From: Chromatiaceae bacterium
GTDB lineage: Bacteria > Pseudomonadota > Gammaproteobacteria > Chromatiales > Chromatiaceae
Direction: 5' to 3'
DNA: 64,000 nucleotides
NCBI GenBank assembly: GCA_026984455.1
Contig: JALSSC010000004.1
Coordinates: 1 to 64,000, forward strand
A program made the translations under genes and the position numbers. The notes under the pieces are model-generated. The model saw only the letters and a list, made by a program, of their open reading frames with translations, made no database searches and had not been told where the DNA came from. Position 1 is the first letter of the stretch. Each line of letters opens with the position of its first letter. This document shows positions 28,045-35,627 of the stretch, in pieces.

Positions 28045-28068
28045 CGCCGGGGTCTCGGTGCCCCGGCG
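28045..28068 (+). terminator. hairpin ending the sox operon
   Basis: CGCCGGGG (28045-28052) and CCCCGGCG (28061-28068) form a very stable eight-base-pair stem, starting seven bases after the rhodanese stop. There is no U run, so it may need a factor or simply protect the 3-prime end. It separates the sox operon from the tRNA promoter. Confidence 0.55.
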
Positions 28069-28109
28069 CGGGATTGCCGAGTTGCACTCAGCGATCCCGG
28101 AGCGAGGGT

Positions 28110-28138
28110 TTGACCTGCCCCCCGAGACTACGTATCAT
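28110..28138 (+). promoter_or_regulatory. sigma70 promoter of the tRNA operon
   Basis: TTGACC (28110-28115) and TATCAT (28133-28138) are separated by exactly 17 bases. Transcription would begin around 28145, about ten bases before the first tRNA. All four tRNAs lie downstream with short spacers, consistent with one transcript. Confidence 0.75.
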
Positions 28139-28155
28139 TGCCGGTCTCGCTTCAG

Positions 28156-28232
<77 letters not shown>

Positions 28233-28243
28233 AATCAGGCGAT

Positions 28244-28320
<77 letters not shown>

Positions 28321-28345
28321 ACGGGCCGGACAGGCGCAGTTTATG

Positions 28346-28421
28346 GTGGACGTAGCTCAGCTGGTAGAGCGCAGGATTGTGGTTCCTGTGGTCGTGGGTT
28401 CGATCCCCATCGTCCACCCCA
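28346..28421 (+). tRNA. tRNA-His (anticodon GTG)
   Basis: The acceptor stem is GTGGACG with CGTCCAC. The anticodon arm CAGGA-TTGTGGT-TCCTG gives GTG. The discriminator is C, and the base before the stem (28345) is G, the extra G-1 needed by histidyl-tRNA synthetase, here encoded in the DNA. CCA is encoded. Confidence 0.97.
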
Positions 28422-28460
28422 TCATGTTATGATTCGCGGTGTCGCAAGGAGAAAATCGCA

Positions 28461-28536
28461 GGGCCGTTAGCTCAGCTGGTAGAGCAGTGGACTCTTAATC
28501 CATTGGTCGAAGGTTCGAATCCTTCACGGCCCACCA
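28461..28536 (+). tRNA. tRNA-Lys (anticodon CTT)
   Basis: The acceptor stem is GGGCCGT with ACGGCCC. The anticodon arm GTGGA-CTCTTAA-TCCAT gives CTT. The T-arm is GGTTCGAATCC, and discriminator A and CCA are encoded. It is the last tRNA of the array; no integrase gene follows its 3-prime end. Confidence 0.97.
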
Positions 28537-29085
28537 ATTGCAACAGGGGGGTTATACCCGCATGCGGCAGGTCGCAGTATTCTCAGGGGCGACCCCCAGT
28601 CCGGTTTTCAGCCCCCGGAGTACGAAACCGCCCCTCCTGTCGCCCCCGCCCTGGATGGGCTCGTCGGCTTCCTCTGGTTGCCTGAAAATGTAGCGGCGCG
28701 GGCTGCAGGGCTGAGCCTCCTTGCGCAAAGGGGGCGCCTTGAGCCTCCAGTCCATCCGCCAGGGCCTCCACCTGCAAACCCATGCCTTGGCGGGGCCTTC
28801 TTGGGCCTCTCCAGATCCGAGACGGCCGATTTCGGGATGGCCAGGGCGCGCACCGGGCGGCGGCACCCAACCGGCCCCTCGACCGTCTGTCGGCACACCC
28901 GATGACGCCAACCTCACCGACAATGCTCGTCGGCATGGCCTCGGAAACAGGCACCGTCTGGCGCGAAGGCCTTGTCCGGGACACCTTCCGCTCGCCATGA
29001 GGGCAGCTTACGGATGGCGCGCGGCCATCGGCGCCACCTGAGACGCCATGCCCCCTTGACCACCCAATCCTGCGCTTGCCCTCCG
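28537..29085. other. 549-base stretch without a recognised gene
   Basis: This lies between the tRNA-Lys 3-prime end and the end of the EF-G-like gene. Open frames exist on both strands but none has a ribosome site, a domain or a sensible composition; they are rich in Arg, Gly and Pro, as expected of GC-rich non-coding DNA. No integrase, att repeat of the tRNA end, or terminator with a T run was found. It may be the eroded remains of inserted DNA next to a tRNA, but nothing proves it. Confidence 0.5.
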
Positions 29086-31131
29086 CTACCGCACCCGGTC
29101 GAAACGATTCAGTTGCATACTGAACTGCCCCCGCCCCTGGGTCAGCCCGCGTAACTCTGTGGCGTAGCCCAGGAGCCGGTCGAGGGGCGCCTCGGCGCGG
29201 ATGCGGGCGCTCTCGGCACCGGTGATGGTATCGAGAACCAGGCCATGGCGGGCCTGCAGATCGCCGAGCACCGCCCCCAGATATTCGCTCGGGATCTCCA
29301 CCTCCAGGTCCATGATGGGGCCCAGGAGCCGGGTACCGGCCTGCTCCAGGGCCTGGTGCAAGGCCCGGGAGGCCGCGGCACGCAGGGCCGCGGGGGTGGA
29401 GGCGGTCCCGAACAGTTCCACCGCCTCCAGTGCCACCTCCAGATCCTCCACCGGGGCGCCCTCGGCGGGTCCGCCGCTGAGGGCGAACCTCAGGCCCTGC
29501 TCCAGGGCGACGCGCTGTTCCTCATTCAGACGGGCCCCGGCGGGGCGCACCTCGGGATCGAGGCGCAGGCGCACCCCCGCGCCGCGCGGCAACGGGCGCA
29601 CGGCGAGCGAGACGCCGGCCTTCAGGGCCGGGCCGCCACCCGCCGCCGGCGGCTCGAAAAGATAGTCCAGGCGTCCCTGCGCGGCCGGGGTCTCCCGCCG
29701 TGCCACCCGTGGCTCGCCAGTGCGCGGACGCACGCAATAATCGTGTTCCAGACGCTCGAAGGCGATGGCCAGGTGGAGTTCGCCCATGCCGGCGAGGAGG
29801 CGCTGGCCGCTGTCCGGATCCTCGGAAAGACGCAGGCTGGGATCCTCCTGGAGCAGTTTGTCCAGGGCCTCCAGGAGGCGCTGCCCCTCGGCTTCGGAGG
29901 CGGGCTCCAGGGCCAGGGCCAAGACCGGCTCTCGGATCTCGATGGGTTCCAGGTTGAGCAGGTGGTCCGGGTCGCACAGGGTGTCGCCGGTGGCGATGCG
30001 GCGCAGTCCGGCGAGGAGCACGATCTCGCCCGCCCGCGCCACGTCGATGCGCCGCCGGCGCTGGGCGTCCACATCGAACAGGCGCGCCACGTGCTCACGC
30101 AGGACCTCGCCCCCCGGCCGGGGGGCGGCCACCCTGTCGCCGGGCCTCAGGGTGCCGCGGTAGATGCGCGCGAACACGTGCCGGCGCCCGTCCCACATCT
30201 TCACCTTGAAGGCGAGGGCGGCGAGGGGGCCCTTGGGATCCAGGGCGACGGCCTCCTCGCTCCCGCCGGGGCGTTGGGCGATGGGCGGCGGACGCTCTCC
30301 CGGCGCGGGCAGGAGATCGACGATGGCGTCCATGAGCGGCTGCACGCCCCAGTTGCGCAACGCCGACCCGGCGAAACAGGGGAGCAATTCGCCGGCGAGG
30401 ACGCCACGACGCAGGGCCGTGAGCGCCGCCTCCGGCGGCAGGTCCTCGCCGGCCAGGACGAGGTCTTCGAGGGCCGCATCGTATTCCGCCGCGGCCAGGC
30501 CCAGGGATTCACGCCAGGGCGCCGCCTGCGCCCAGAGATCCGGTGGGCAGGGTTCGCGGACCGGGTCCTCGCCCGCATCACCCGCGAAACGGACGAGTTG
30601 GCCACGCAACAGGTCGATCACCGCCGCCTGTCCGTCCACGGGCAGGGTCAGGGCCACCGGGTCGGCATGGAGGCGCCGACGCAAGGACTCCAGGGCGGCG
30701 GTGAAGTCCGCCCCCACGCGATCCAGCTTGTTGACGAAACAGAGGCCCGGCAGACGAAAGCGCTCACGTTGGCGCCATACGGTCTCGGTCTGGGGCTCGA
30801 CCCCATGCACCCCGTCCAAGACCAGGACGCAACCGTCGAGCACCCGCAGGGTGCGCTCCACCTCCAGGGTGAAATCCACGTGCCCGGGGGTGTCTACGAT
30901 CTGGATGCGATGATCGCGCCAGGGGGCGCGGGTGACGGCGGCGGTGATGGTGATGCCGTGGGCCTGCTCCTCGGCCATGTAGTCCATGTGCGCGGCGCCG
31001 TCGTGGACCTCGCCCAGGCGGTGAGAGACGCCGGCGTAGAACAGGATGCGTTCACTGAGGGTGGTCTTGCCCGCATCCACGTGCGCGGCGATGCCGATCA
31101 CGCGGTCGCGGGCGAGGGGGGGCTTGGGCAT
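29086..31131 (-). CDS. elongation factor G paralogue (EF-G-like translational GTPase)
   Basis: This protein of about 681 residues has the EF-G domain order. The G domain shows GIAAHVDAGKTTLSE (P-loop), EEQAHGITI (G2), DTPGHVDFTLEVERTL (G3) and FVNKLDRVGADF (G4). The beta-barrel domain II spans about 290-390, and domains III to V end GRGQFSMQLNRFDRV. It is divergent enough from FusA (arginine-rich insertions, irregular domain IV) to be a paralogue rather than the main EF-G, which normally lies in the str operon with rpsL, rpsG and tufA. Related proteins include EF-G2 and ribosomal-protection-type factors. The start used is ATG 31131; GTG at 31158 is also possible, and neither has a strong ribosome site. 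It is monocistronic. Confidence 0.85.
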   Translation of the reverse strand: MPKPPLARDRVIGIAAHVDAGKTTLSERILFYAGVSHRLGEVHDGAAHMDYMAEEQAHGITITAAVTRAPWRDHRIQIVDTPGHVDFTLEVERTLRVLDGCVLVLDGVHGVEPQTETVWRQRERFRLPGLCFVNKLDRVGADFTAALESLRRRLHADPVALTLPVDGQAAVIDLLRGQLVRFAGDAGEDPVREPCPPDLWAQAAPWRESLGLAAAEYDAALEDLVLAGEDLPPEAALTALRRGVLAGELLPCFAGSALRNWGVQPLMDAIVDLLPAPGERPPPIAQRPGGSEEAVALDPKGPLAALAFKVKMWDGRRHVFARIYRGTLRPGDRVAAPRPGGEVLREHVARLFDVDAQRRRRIDVARAGEIVLLAGLRRIATGDTLCDPDHLLNLEPIEIREPVLALALEPASEAEGQRLLEALDKLLQEDPSLRLSEDPDSGQRLLAGMGELHLAIAFERLEHDYCVRPRTGEPRVARRETPAAQGRLDYLFEPPAAGGGPALKAGVSLAVRPLPRGAGVRLRLDPEVRPAGARLNEEQRVALEQGLRFALSGGPAEGAPVEDLEVALEAVELFGTASTPAALRAAASRALHQALEQAGTRLLGPIMDLEVEIPSEYLGAVLGDLQARHGLVLDTITGAESARIRAEAPLDRLLGYATELRGLTQGRGQFSMQLNRFDRVR

Positions 31132-31172
31132 GGGCGCGAGGGGGCGGCCCACGGCCACCCCCGGTCTCTATC

Positions 31173-31445
31173 TCATTTCATCATCGCCTTGCGGAACATG
31201 CGGTCGATCTTCTCGGAATTGGCCTCGCAGCAGGAGCGGGCCTCGTTGGCGGCCTCCATGGCGGCATCGGCGCGGGCCTGGGCGGCGTCGGCCGTGCGCT
31301 GGGCCTTGGCAGCGGCGCTGCTCGCCTGTTCGGCCTGGGCGCGCACCTCGGCCAGTTCCTGCTTCAACTGGTCCGTGGCACAGCCCGAGACCAGGCCGGT
31401 GGCGGCCAGGACGACAGCGAGGGTGAGGGTTCGGGTCTTGGTCAT
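31173..31445 (-). CDS. Lpp/OprI-like alanine-zipper outer-membrane lipoprotein
   Basis: This 90-residue lipoprotein has lipobox LVSGC (Cys22) after a signal peptide. A continuous Ala-rich coiled coil follows (QAEQASSAAAKAQRTADAAQ, then ARADAAMEAANEA). The C-terminus DRMFRKAMMK ends in Lys, the residue that Lpp links to peptidoglycan. An unusual Cys-Cys pair (RSCCEAN) near residue 71 could cross-link the trimer. It would tether the outer membrane to the wall. It lies 42 bases from the EF-G start and 22 bases after the zinc-ribbon gene, all on the minus strand. Confidence 0.88.
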   Translation of the reverse strand: MTKTRTLTLAVVLAATGLVSGCATDQLKQELAEVRAQAEQASSAAAKAQRTADAAQARADAAMEAANEARSCCEANSEKIDRMFRKAMMK

Positions 31446-31466
31446 GTCGGATCTCCTAGGGCTCGT

Positions 31467-31994
31467 TCAAGATCTCGAGGCCGTGGCCGGCCTCCGAAAC
31501 TCAGTGCCATGGCACTGAGGACAGGGGGGAATGCGTCCCGGCCGGTCGAAATGCAGGGACTTGCCGCAGCGGACACATTCCAGGGTCCCGGGACCGGCCA
31601 CCTCGCCGGTGTGCAGATTCTGCGCCTGTTGGGCACGGTCGGCCAGGGCCTTGAGTTGCAGGCTGGTCTGGTCGGCCACCTGGGCGAACAAGTCCAGGGC
31701 CCCGTGCTCGATGCGCTCCAGGTCCAGGCGCAGCCAGTCCCGTAACTGCTGGCCGGTGTCGGCGATGAAACCGGCGGCATCCTTCAGGTCGCGTTCCAGG
31801 TAGCCGGCCACCCGTTCCGCCTCCTCGCGGGTCAGCTCGCCCAGCTCCACCGCCTTCTCCCGCGCCTGCTCCAGTTGCTGACGCAGGTTGCGGCCCTCGC
31901 GCTCGCGTGCATCGAGGCTGGCATGGACCCGCTGGAGCATACGCTCATAGGCCCCGGCGAGGCGGTCCAGGGCACCTTTGTCGGTCGAATTCAT
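31467..31994 (-). CDS. zinc-ribbon-containing coiled-coil protein (DUF1451)
   Basis: This 175-residue protein has a helical N-terminal part (YERMLQRVHASLDAREREGR, then LTREEAERVAGYLERDLKDA) and a C-terminal zinc ribbon with two CxxC pairs (LECVRCGKSL and PPCPQCHGTEFRR). This is the DUF1451 arrangement of unknown function, common in gammaproteobacteria. The ATG at 31994 follows a GGGGGG-rich ribosome site; the frame stays open upstream for another 450 bases but without a credible start. The lipoprotein follows 22 bases after its stop. Confidence 0.83.
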   Translation of the reverse strand: MNSTDKGALDRLAGAYERMLQRVHASLDAREREGRNLRQQLEQAREKAVELGELTREEAERVAGYLERDLKDAAGFIADTGQQLRDWLRLDLERIEHGALDLFAQVADQTSLQLKALADRAQQAQNLHTGEVAGPGTLECVRCGKSLHFDRPGRIPPCPQCHGTEFRRPATASRS

Positions 31995-32298
31995 GGCAGG
32001 ACCCCCCAGGGCGGACGACGATGCCCCAAGCATGGGGGCTTTGACCCTGGCTGACAAGGGGTAAGCGTTCAAATCCCCCCTACGAAACGGGAGACCTGCA
32101 TACGCCGCGCCAGCGGCAGGCAGGGGGCCGGGGTGTGAGGAAAGAGGCGGGGGGGCTGAACGGTTACGGCAAGGGAAATGAGCCTGCCGAAATGGCATTG
32201 GATTATGCGCATCTTGTGATAGCCTAGGCACCGCTTTCCGCGCGTGGCCGGTCGTCCCATCGGCCGCAACACTTGGATGAAACGAGAGGACTCGCCTG
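31995..32298. other. 304-base divergent intergenic region
   Basis: This lies between the divergent starts of the zinc-ribbon gene and the cytochrome c gene. It holds a small hairpin (GCCCC/GGGGC, 32023-32039). A TGGCATTGGATTATGC segment at 32193-32208 looks like sigma54 but has an 11-base GG-GC gap, one too many. Otherwise nothing is recognised; it presumably holds both promoters. Confidence 0.4.
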
Positions 32299-32616
32299 AT
32301 GAAGATGATGAAGACCTTCGCCGTGGCCGCCGCTTCCGCCGGCCTGATGCTCGCTGCCGCCACTGCCTCCGCCGACGGTGCCGCCCTGTACACCGCCAAG
32401 CTGTGCAACACCTGCCATGGCGCCGACGCCAAGACCCCGGTGATGCCCACCTATCCCAAGCTCGCCGGGCAGAACGCCGACTACCTGCTCCAGCAGATCA
32501 AGGACATCCGCGACGGCAAGCGCACCAACGGCATGACCGCGGCCATGAAGGCCATGGTGGCCAACCTGTCCGACGCCGACGCCAAGACCCTCGCCGACTG
32601 GATCTCCAAGCAGTGA
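32299..32616 (+). CDS. small periplasmic class I cytochrome c (c553/c5 type)
   Basis: This 105-residue protein has a signal peptide (MKMMKTFAVAAASAGLMLAA start) and one haem site CNTCH (residues 38-42). The conserved YPKLAGQNADYLLQQIKDIR and GMTAAMKAMVANLSDADAKT blocks follow, and the latter supplies the methionine ligand. Such soluble cytochromes carry electrons from Sox or bc1 to terminal oxidases. GAGAGGA lies before the ATG. It is monocistronic, followed by two hairpins including a strong terminator. Confidence 0.94.
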   Translation: MKMMKTFAVAAASAGLMLAAATASADGAALYTAKLCNTCHGADAKTPVMPTYPKLAGQNADYLLQQIKDIRDGKRTNGMTAAMKAMVANLSDADAKTLADWISKQ

Positions 32617-32623
32617 GTCCGGT

Positions 32624-32643
32624 CGTCACCCCCTGAGGTGACG
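32624..32643 (+). other. hairpin just after the cytochrome c gene
   Basis: CGTCACC (32624-32630) and GGTGACG (32637-32643) form a seven-base-pair stem with loop CCCTGA, seven bases after the stop codon. No U run follows. It may guard the 3-prime end of the message. Confidence 0.5.
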
Positions 32644-32653
32644 GAGATGATCG

Positions 32654-32683
32654 CAAGGCCCCGCGACCCGGGGCCTTGTTTCG
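32654..32683 (+). terminator. rho-independent terminator of the cytochrome c gene
   Basis: CAAGGCCCCG and CGGGGCCTTG form a ten-base-pair stem (32654-32678) with a five-base loop, followed by TTTCG. It is the main transcription end for the cytochrome gene. Confidence 0.85.
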
Positions 32684-32806
32684 TTGTGGGGGCGGCTTCA
32701 GCCGCGACGACGCCTGCATGGCAGGGCCACGCCGGGCCGCGGCCGAGGCCGCTCCTACGCAGCGGCTGGCGTGCCCATCGACTTCCCTGTACCCGCAGGT
32801 GTGCCT

Positions 32807-33247
32807 TCAGCCCCCCATGAAGGCATCGTCCATCGAAAAGGGATTGCGGAAACGAACCCCGCCCAGGGTGCGTCCGTCCTGGAAGTCTTCAGTCAACAAA
32901 ATGGTGATGCCCGCTGCATTGACCGTCGCCCAGAGCATGGCGTCCCAAAACGAAAGGTTGTGCTCCGTCACCGCGCGGATGGCACACGCCAGGGTATCGA
33001 CCTGGGGGACGACGACCGGAAACAACAGTTGCCAGTCGGAGACCTGAGCGGCGGCTTGATCCAGCGGCATCTTGCCCTTGCGGGTCACGGTATGAAAGAA
33101 CTCACCCAACACCTGCAAGGCCAACACGCAATCCCGGTCCACCGCCGCGTCAAGGATCCCCGCCGCCTTTTGGTGGCGGGTACCCGCATCACGATCAACA
33201 GCGTAGACGAGTAGATTGGTGTCCAGACTGAAGCGATCAACGGGCAT
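32807..33247 (-). CDS. PIN-domain toxin (VapC-like ribonuclease)
   Basis: This 146-residue protein has the PIN acidic residues in order: SLDTNLLVY (Asp9), VLGEFFH (Glu49), FWDAMLWA (Asp102) and TEDFQDG (Asp121). VapC-type PIN toxins cut tRNA or rRNA in a magnesium-dependent way. Its start overlaps the antitoxin stop: the ATG at 33247 lies 11 bases upstream of that stop, and an ATG at 33256 is also possible. The gene order, antitoxin first and overlapping, is that of a type II toxin-antitoxin pair. All catalytic residues are present, so it looks active. Confidence 0.9.
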   Translation of the reverse strand: MPVDRFSLDTNLLVYAVDRDAGTRHQKAAGILDAAVDRDCVLALQVLGEFFHTVTRKGKMPLDQAAAQVSDWQLLFPVVVPQVDTLACAIRAVTEHNLSFWDAMLWATVNAAGITILLTEDFQDGRTLGGVRFRNPFSMDDAFMGG

Positions 33248-33485
33248 GGGCCGCATCCCGGTCGAAGACGTCTCCACCCAGGGAAAAGCCCTCCGCCATG
33301 CGTGCCCGCGCCCTTTCCCGGGCCAGGAGCTGTTCAACAGACAGGGACTTCTCCCGTGCCACGGGCACCAGCCGCGCCACGGGTACGCCACGTCGGGTGA
33401 TCAGCACCTCGCCTCCGGACTCAACCGCCTTTATGTAGCGTGACAGATGCTGGTTCGCTTCTCGCAAGGTGATCTGTTTTCGCAT
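33237..33485 (-). CDS. Phd/YefM-family antitoxin
   Basis: This 82-residue protein has the Phd/YefM DNA-binding N-terminus (ITLREANQHLSRYIKAVESG then EVLITRRGVPVARLVP) and a flexible acidic/basic C-terminal tail (EQLLARERARARMAEGF) that would wrap the PIN toxin. It is the first gene of the pair and overlaps the toxin start. Antitoxins of this type repress their own promoter, and a perfect palindrome lies 33 bases upstream of its ATG. Confidence 0.9.
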   Translation of the reverse strand: MRKQITLREANQHLSRYIKAVESGGEVLITRRGVPVARLVPVAREKSLSVEQLLARERARARMAEGFSLGGDVFDRDAAHAR

Positions 33486-33517
33486 GGGCCCGGACTCCGA
33501 TATACGCAACAAATCGT

Positions 33518-33535
33518 TTGTAGGACATCCTACAA
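33518..33535. promoter_or_regulatory. palindromic operator of the toxin-antitoxin operon
   Basis: TTGTAGGA-CA-TCCTACAA is a perfect inverted repeat with eight-base arms and a two-base spacer, in the local AT-rich promoter region upstream of the antitoxin. Its position and symmetry suit autorepression by the Phd/YefM antitoxin, alone or with toxin. No second copy was seen nearby. Confidence 0.65.
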
Positions 33536-33651
33536 TCGTCAAGCAGGAGGGGCAAGGGGATCGCCCGCCGGAGAGGGAAGACGGCCACCGGCAGACCCGT
33601 CTCCCCGGGTCATGGACGTTTCGGGGCGGCCCCTTCGCCCATCCCCATGCC

Positions 33652-33665
33652 TTGATCCAGGTCAA
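33652..33665 (+). promoter_or_regulatory. FNR/Anr-type box upstream of the hydrogenase operon
   Basis: TTGATCCAGGTCAA matches the FNR/Anr consensus TTGAT-N4-ATCAA with one change, a common active variant in gammaproteobacteria. Its centre lies about 74 bases before the hydB ATG. It suggests oxygen-limited induction of the hydrogenase. No clear -10 box was found at the ideal distance. Confidence 0.6.
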
Positions 33666-33732
33666 ATCGGCGCCCTGGGATTCGGGGTGGCGAAGGCGTA
33701 ACCTCCCCCTGTCACCCCACGGGCCGGAACCC

Positions 33733-34812
33733 ATGGACGCATTTCTCGCCAGCAAACGGCAGTTCCTGGACTGGCTGCGCCACACCGCCGCCGACACCGA
33801 GACCTTCTTCCCCCAACCCCTGGGCGAGGCCAGCTTCCAGTTCGCCCGGGTGCGGCCGGATTCGCCCCTGCGCCTGGAGGACTGGGACAGCGGCACGCCC
33901 CGCGAGGCCTTCCGCGCCAGCGCCAACCCGGTCCCCCCGGGCAAGCTGCTGAGCCCGCCCGGGGAGACCCTGTTCCGTTTCCGCCGCGACCCCGACGGGC
34001 GCCTGGAGTTCTTCCCGGTGCTCGACGACGCCCCGCGTATCATCGCCGGGATCCGCCCCTGCGACCTCCACGCCATCCATCTGCTCGACGGGATCCAGTC
34101 CGCCGGGGTGCCCGACCCCCACTATCTCTCCCGTCGCGGGCACACCACCCTGATCGCCCACGACTGCCTCCAACCCTGCGATGAACACTGCTTCTGCGAC
34201 GCGGTGGGCGCCCTCCGCCAGCGCCAGGGGGCGGACCTCTTCCTCACCCCCATGGAGGACGGCCTCCTGGTGGAGGTCCTGAGCGAAAAGGGCGCGGCCC
34301 TGGTGGAAGGCGCCGGATTCAGCCCCTGCGGTGACCGGGAGGCGCGTCTGGCCTGGGCCGAGGGCCAGCGCGCGCGGCCCTTCGGGCGCCCACTCCCCGC
34401 GTCGCCCGAGGCCATCGCCGGGATCCTGGCCGGGAGCGGCGCCTCCCCCGTATGGCGGGAACACAGCGAACGCTGCTTCTCCTGCGGCACCTGCAACCTG
34501 GTCTGTCCCACCTGTTACTGCTTCGATGTCAGCGATGACATCGACCTGGCGGCCCCCGCCGAGGGACGCCGCTGCCGCACCTGGGACGGCTGCATGCTGC
34601 CCGACTTCGCCCAGGTGGCGGGCGGGCACGACTTCCGCCCGGGGACGGCCGCCCGTCAACATCACCGGGTGGCGCGCAAGTTCCAGTACCTCCCCCGGCA
34701 GATGGCCACCGGCAGCCATTGCGTGGGCTGCGGCCGCTGCGGCCACCAGTGCACCGTGGACATCGACATCTACGACATCGTCAAGGACCTGGTGGAGAGG
34801 GCCGGGCCATGA
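33733..34812 (+). CDS. hydB: [NiFe] hydrogenase/sulfhydrogenase beta subunit, iron-sulfur protein
   Basis: This 359-residue protein belongs to the beta subunit of group 3b NAD(P)-linked hydrogenases. The N-terminal part has GIRPCDLHAIHLLD and HDCLQPCDEHCFCDAVG. The C-terminal part has two [4Fe-4S] ferredoxin motifs, CFSCGTCNLVCPTC and CVGCGRCGHQC. It relays electrons between the flavin subunit and the hydrogenase small subunit. The ATG at 33733 was chosen because conserved sequence starts there; the frame is open further upstream across the FNR box. Gene order hydB-hydG-hydD-hydA is the same as in the Pyrococcus sulfhydrogenase I operon. Its stop overlaps the next start (ATGA). Confidence 0.92.
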   Translation: MDAFLASKRQFLDWLRHTAADTETFFPQPLGEASFQFARVRPDSPLRLEDWDSGTPREAFRASANPVPPGKLLSPPGETLFRFRRDPDGRLEFFPVLDDAPRIIAGIRPCDLHAIHLLDGIQSAGVPDPHYLSRRGHTTLIAHDCLQPCDEHCFCDAVGALRQRQGADLFLTPMEDGLLVEVLSEKGAALVEGAGFSPCGDREARLAWAEGQRARPFGRPLPASPEAIAGILAGSGASPVWREHSERCFSCGTCNLVCPTCYCFDVSDDIDLAAPAEGRRCRTWDGCMLPDFAQVAGGHDFRPGTAARQHHRVARKFQYLPRQMATGSHCVGCGRCGHQCTVDIDIYDIVKDLVERAGP

Positions 34813-35627
34813 GCGCGTCACCCCTGGTCCCCTTCCCCGCCCGCCTGGAGGCGAGCGAACCCCTGAGCGAACGGGAGCGCCTGTTCCGTCTGGCCCTGCC
34901 GGCGCCCATGAGCCACCGGCCCGGCCAGTTCGTCATGGTCTCCTTCCCCGGGGTGGGCGAGGCCCCCATCTCCATCGCCTGCGCACCGCGTGACGACGCC
35001 CGCCTGGAACTCACCATCCGCCGGGTGGGCAGCGTCACCCAGGCCCTGCACGCCCTGGAGCCGGGGCGGGACCTGGGCCTCCGGGGCCCCTACGGAAACG
35101 GCATCGACACGGCCCTCCTGGCCGGCCAGGACCTGGTCCTGGTGGCGGGCGGCCTCGGCCTGGCCCCCATGCGCTCCCTGATCCAGGCCCTGTTGGCGCG
35201 GCGCGAGGCCTTTGGCCGTCTGATCCTGCTGGCCGGCTTCCGCACCCCGGCCGAGGCCCTGTTCCGCACGGAATACCCCGACTGGACCGCCGCCGGCATG
35301 GAGGTCCACGCCCTCGTGAACCGCACCGAACACCAGCCCTGGGAAGGGCAGGAAGGCCTGGTGACCGAGCCCATCCCCCACCTCGGCCTGGACCCCGGGC
35401 GCACCCTGGCGGTGCTGGTGGGGCCGCCGGTGATGTACAAGTTCGTGGTCCTGGAGCTGGCCGCCTGCGGCCTGTCCAGCGAGCACATCTTCGTGGACCT
35501 GGAGCGGCGAATGAAGTGCGGCATCGGCAAGTGCGGCCACTGTCAGATCGAAGACCTCTACTGCTGCCGCCAGGGCCCCGTGTTCCGTCTCTCCGACCTG
35601 GAGACCCGCCGGGAGGCCCTGGCATGA
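34809..35627 (+). CDS. hydG: hydrogenase gamma subunit, FAD/NAD(P)-binding oxidoreductase
   Basis: This 272-residue protein is of the ferredoxin-NADP reductase type. RPGQFVMVSFPGVGEAPISI near residue 38 binds flavin, VAGGLGLAPMRSLIQ near residue 115 binds pyridine nucleotide, and CGIGKCGHCQIEDLYCC near residue 237 holds a [2Fe-2S] cluster. It would pass electrons to or from NAD(P)H. The start overlaps hydB by four bases and its end overlaps hydD by four, so stoichiometric translation is likely. The name hydG here means the group 3b gamma subunit, not the [FeFe] maturase of the same name. Confidence 0.92.
   Translation: MSASPLVPFPARLEASEPLSERERLFRLALPAPMSHRPGQFVMVSFPGVGEAPISIACAPRDDARLELTIRRVGSVTQALHALEPGRDLGLRGPYGNGIDTALLAGQDLVLVAGGLGLAPMRSLIQALLARREAFGRLILLAGFRTPAEALFRTEYPDWTAAGMEVHALVNRTEHQPWEGQEGLVTEPIPHLGLDPGRTLAVLVGPPVMYKFVVLELAACGLSSEHIFVDLERRMKCGIGKCGHCQIEDLYCCRQGPVFRLSDLETRREALA

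Noticed and set aside
32193-32208. Sigma54-like TGGCATTGGATTATGC upstream of the cytochrome c gene
   Set aside because: The GG-GC gap is eleven bases instead of ten, which RpoN tolerates poorly.
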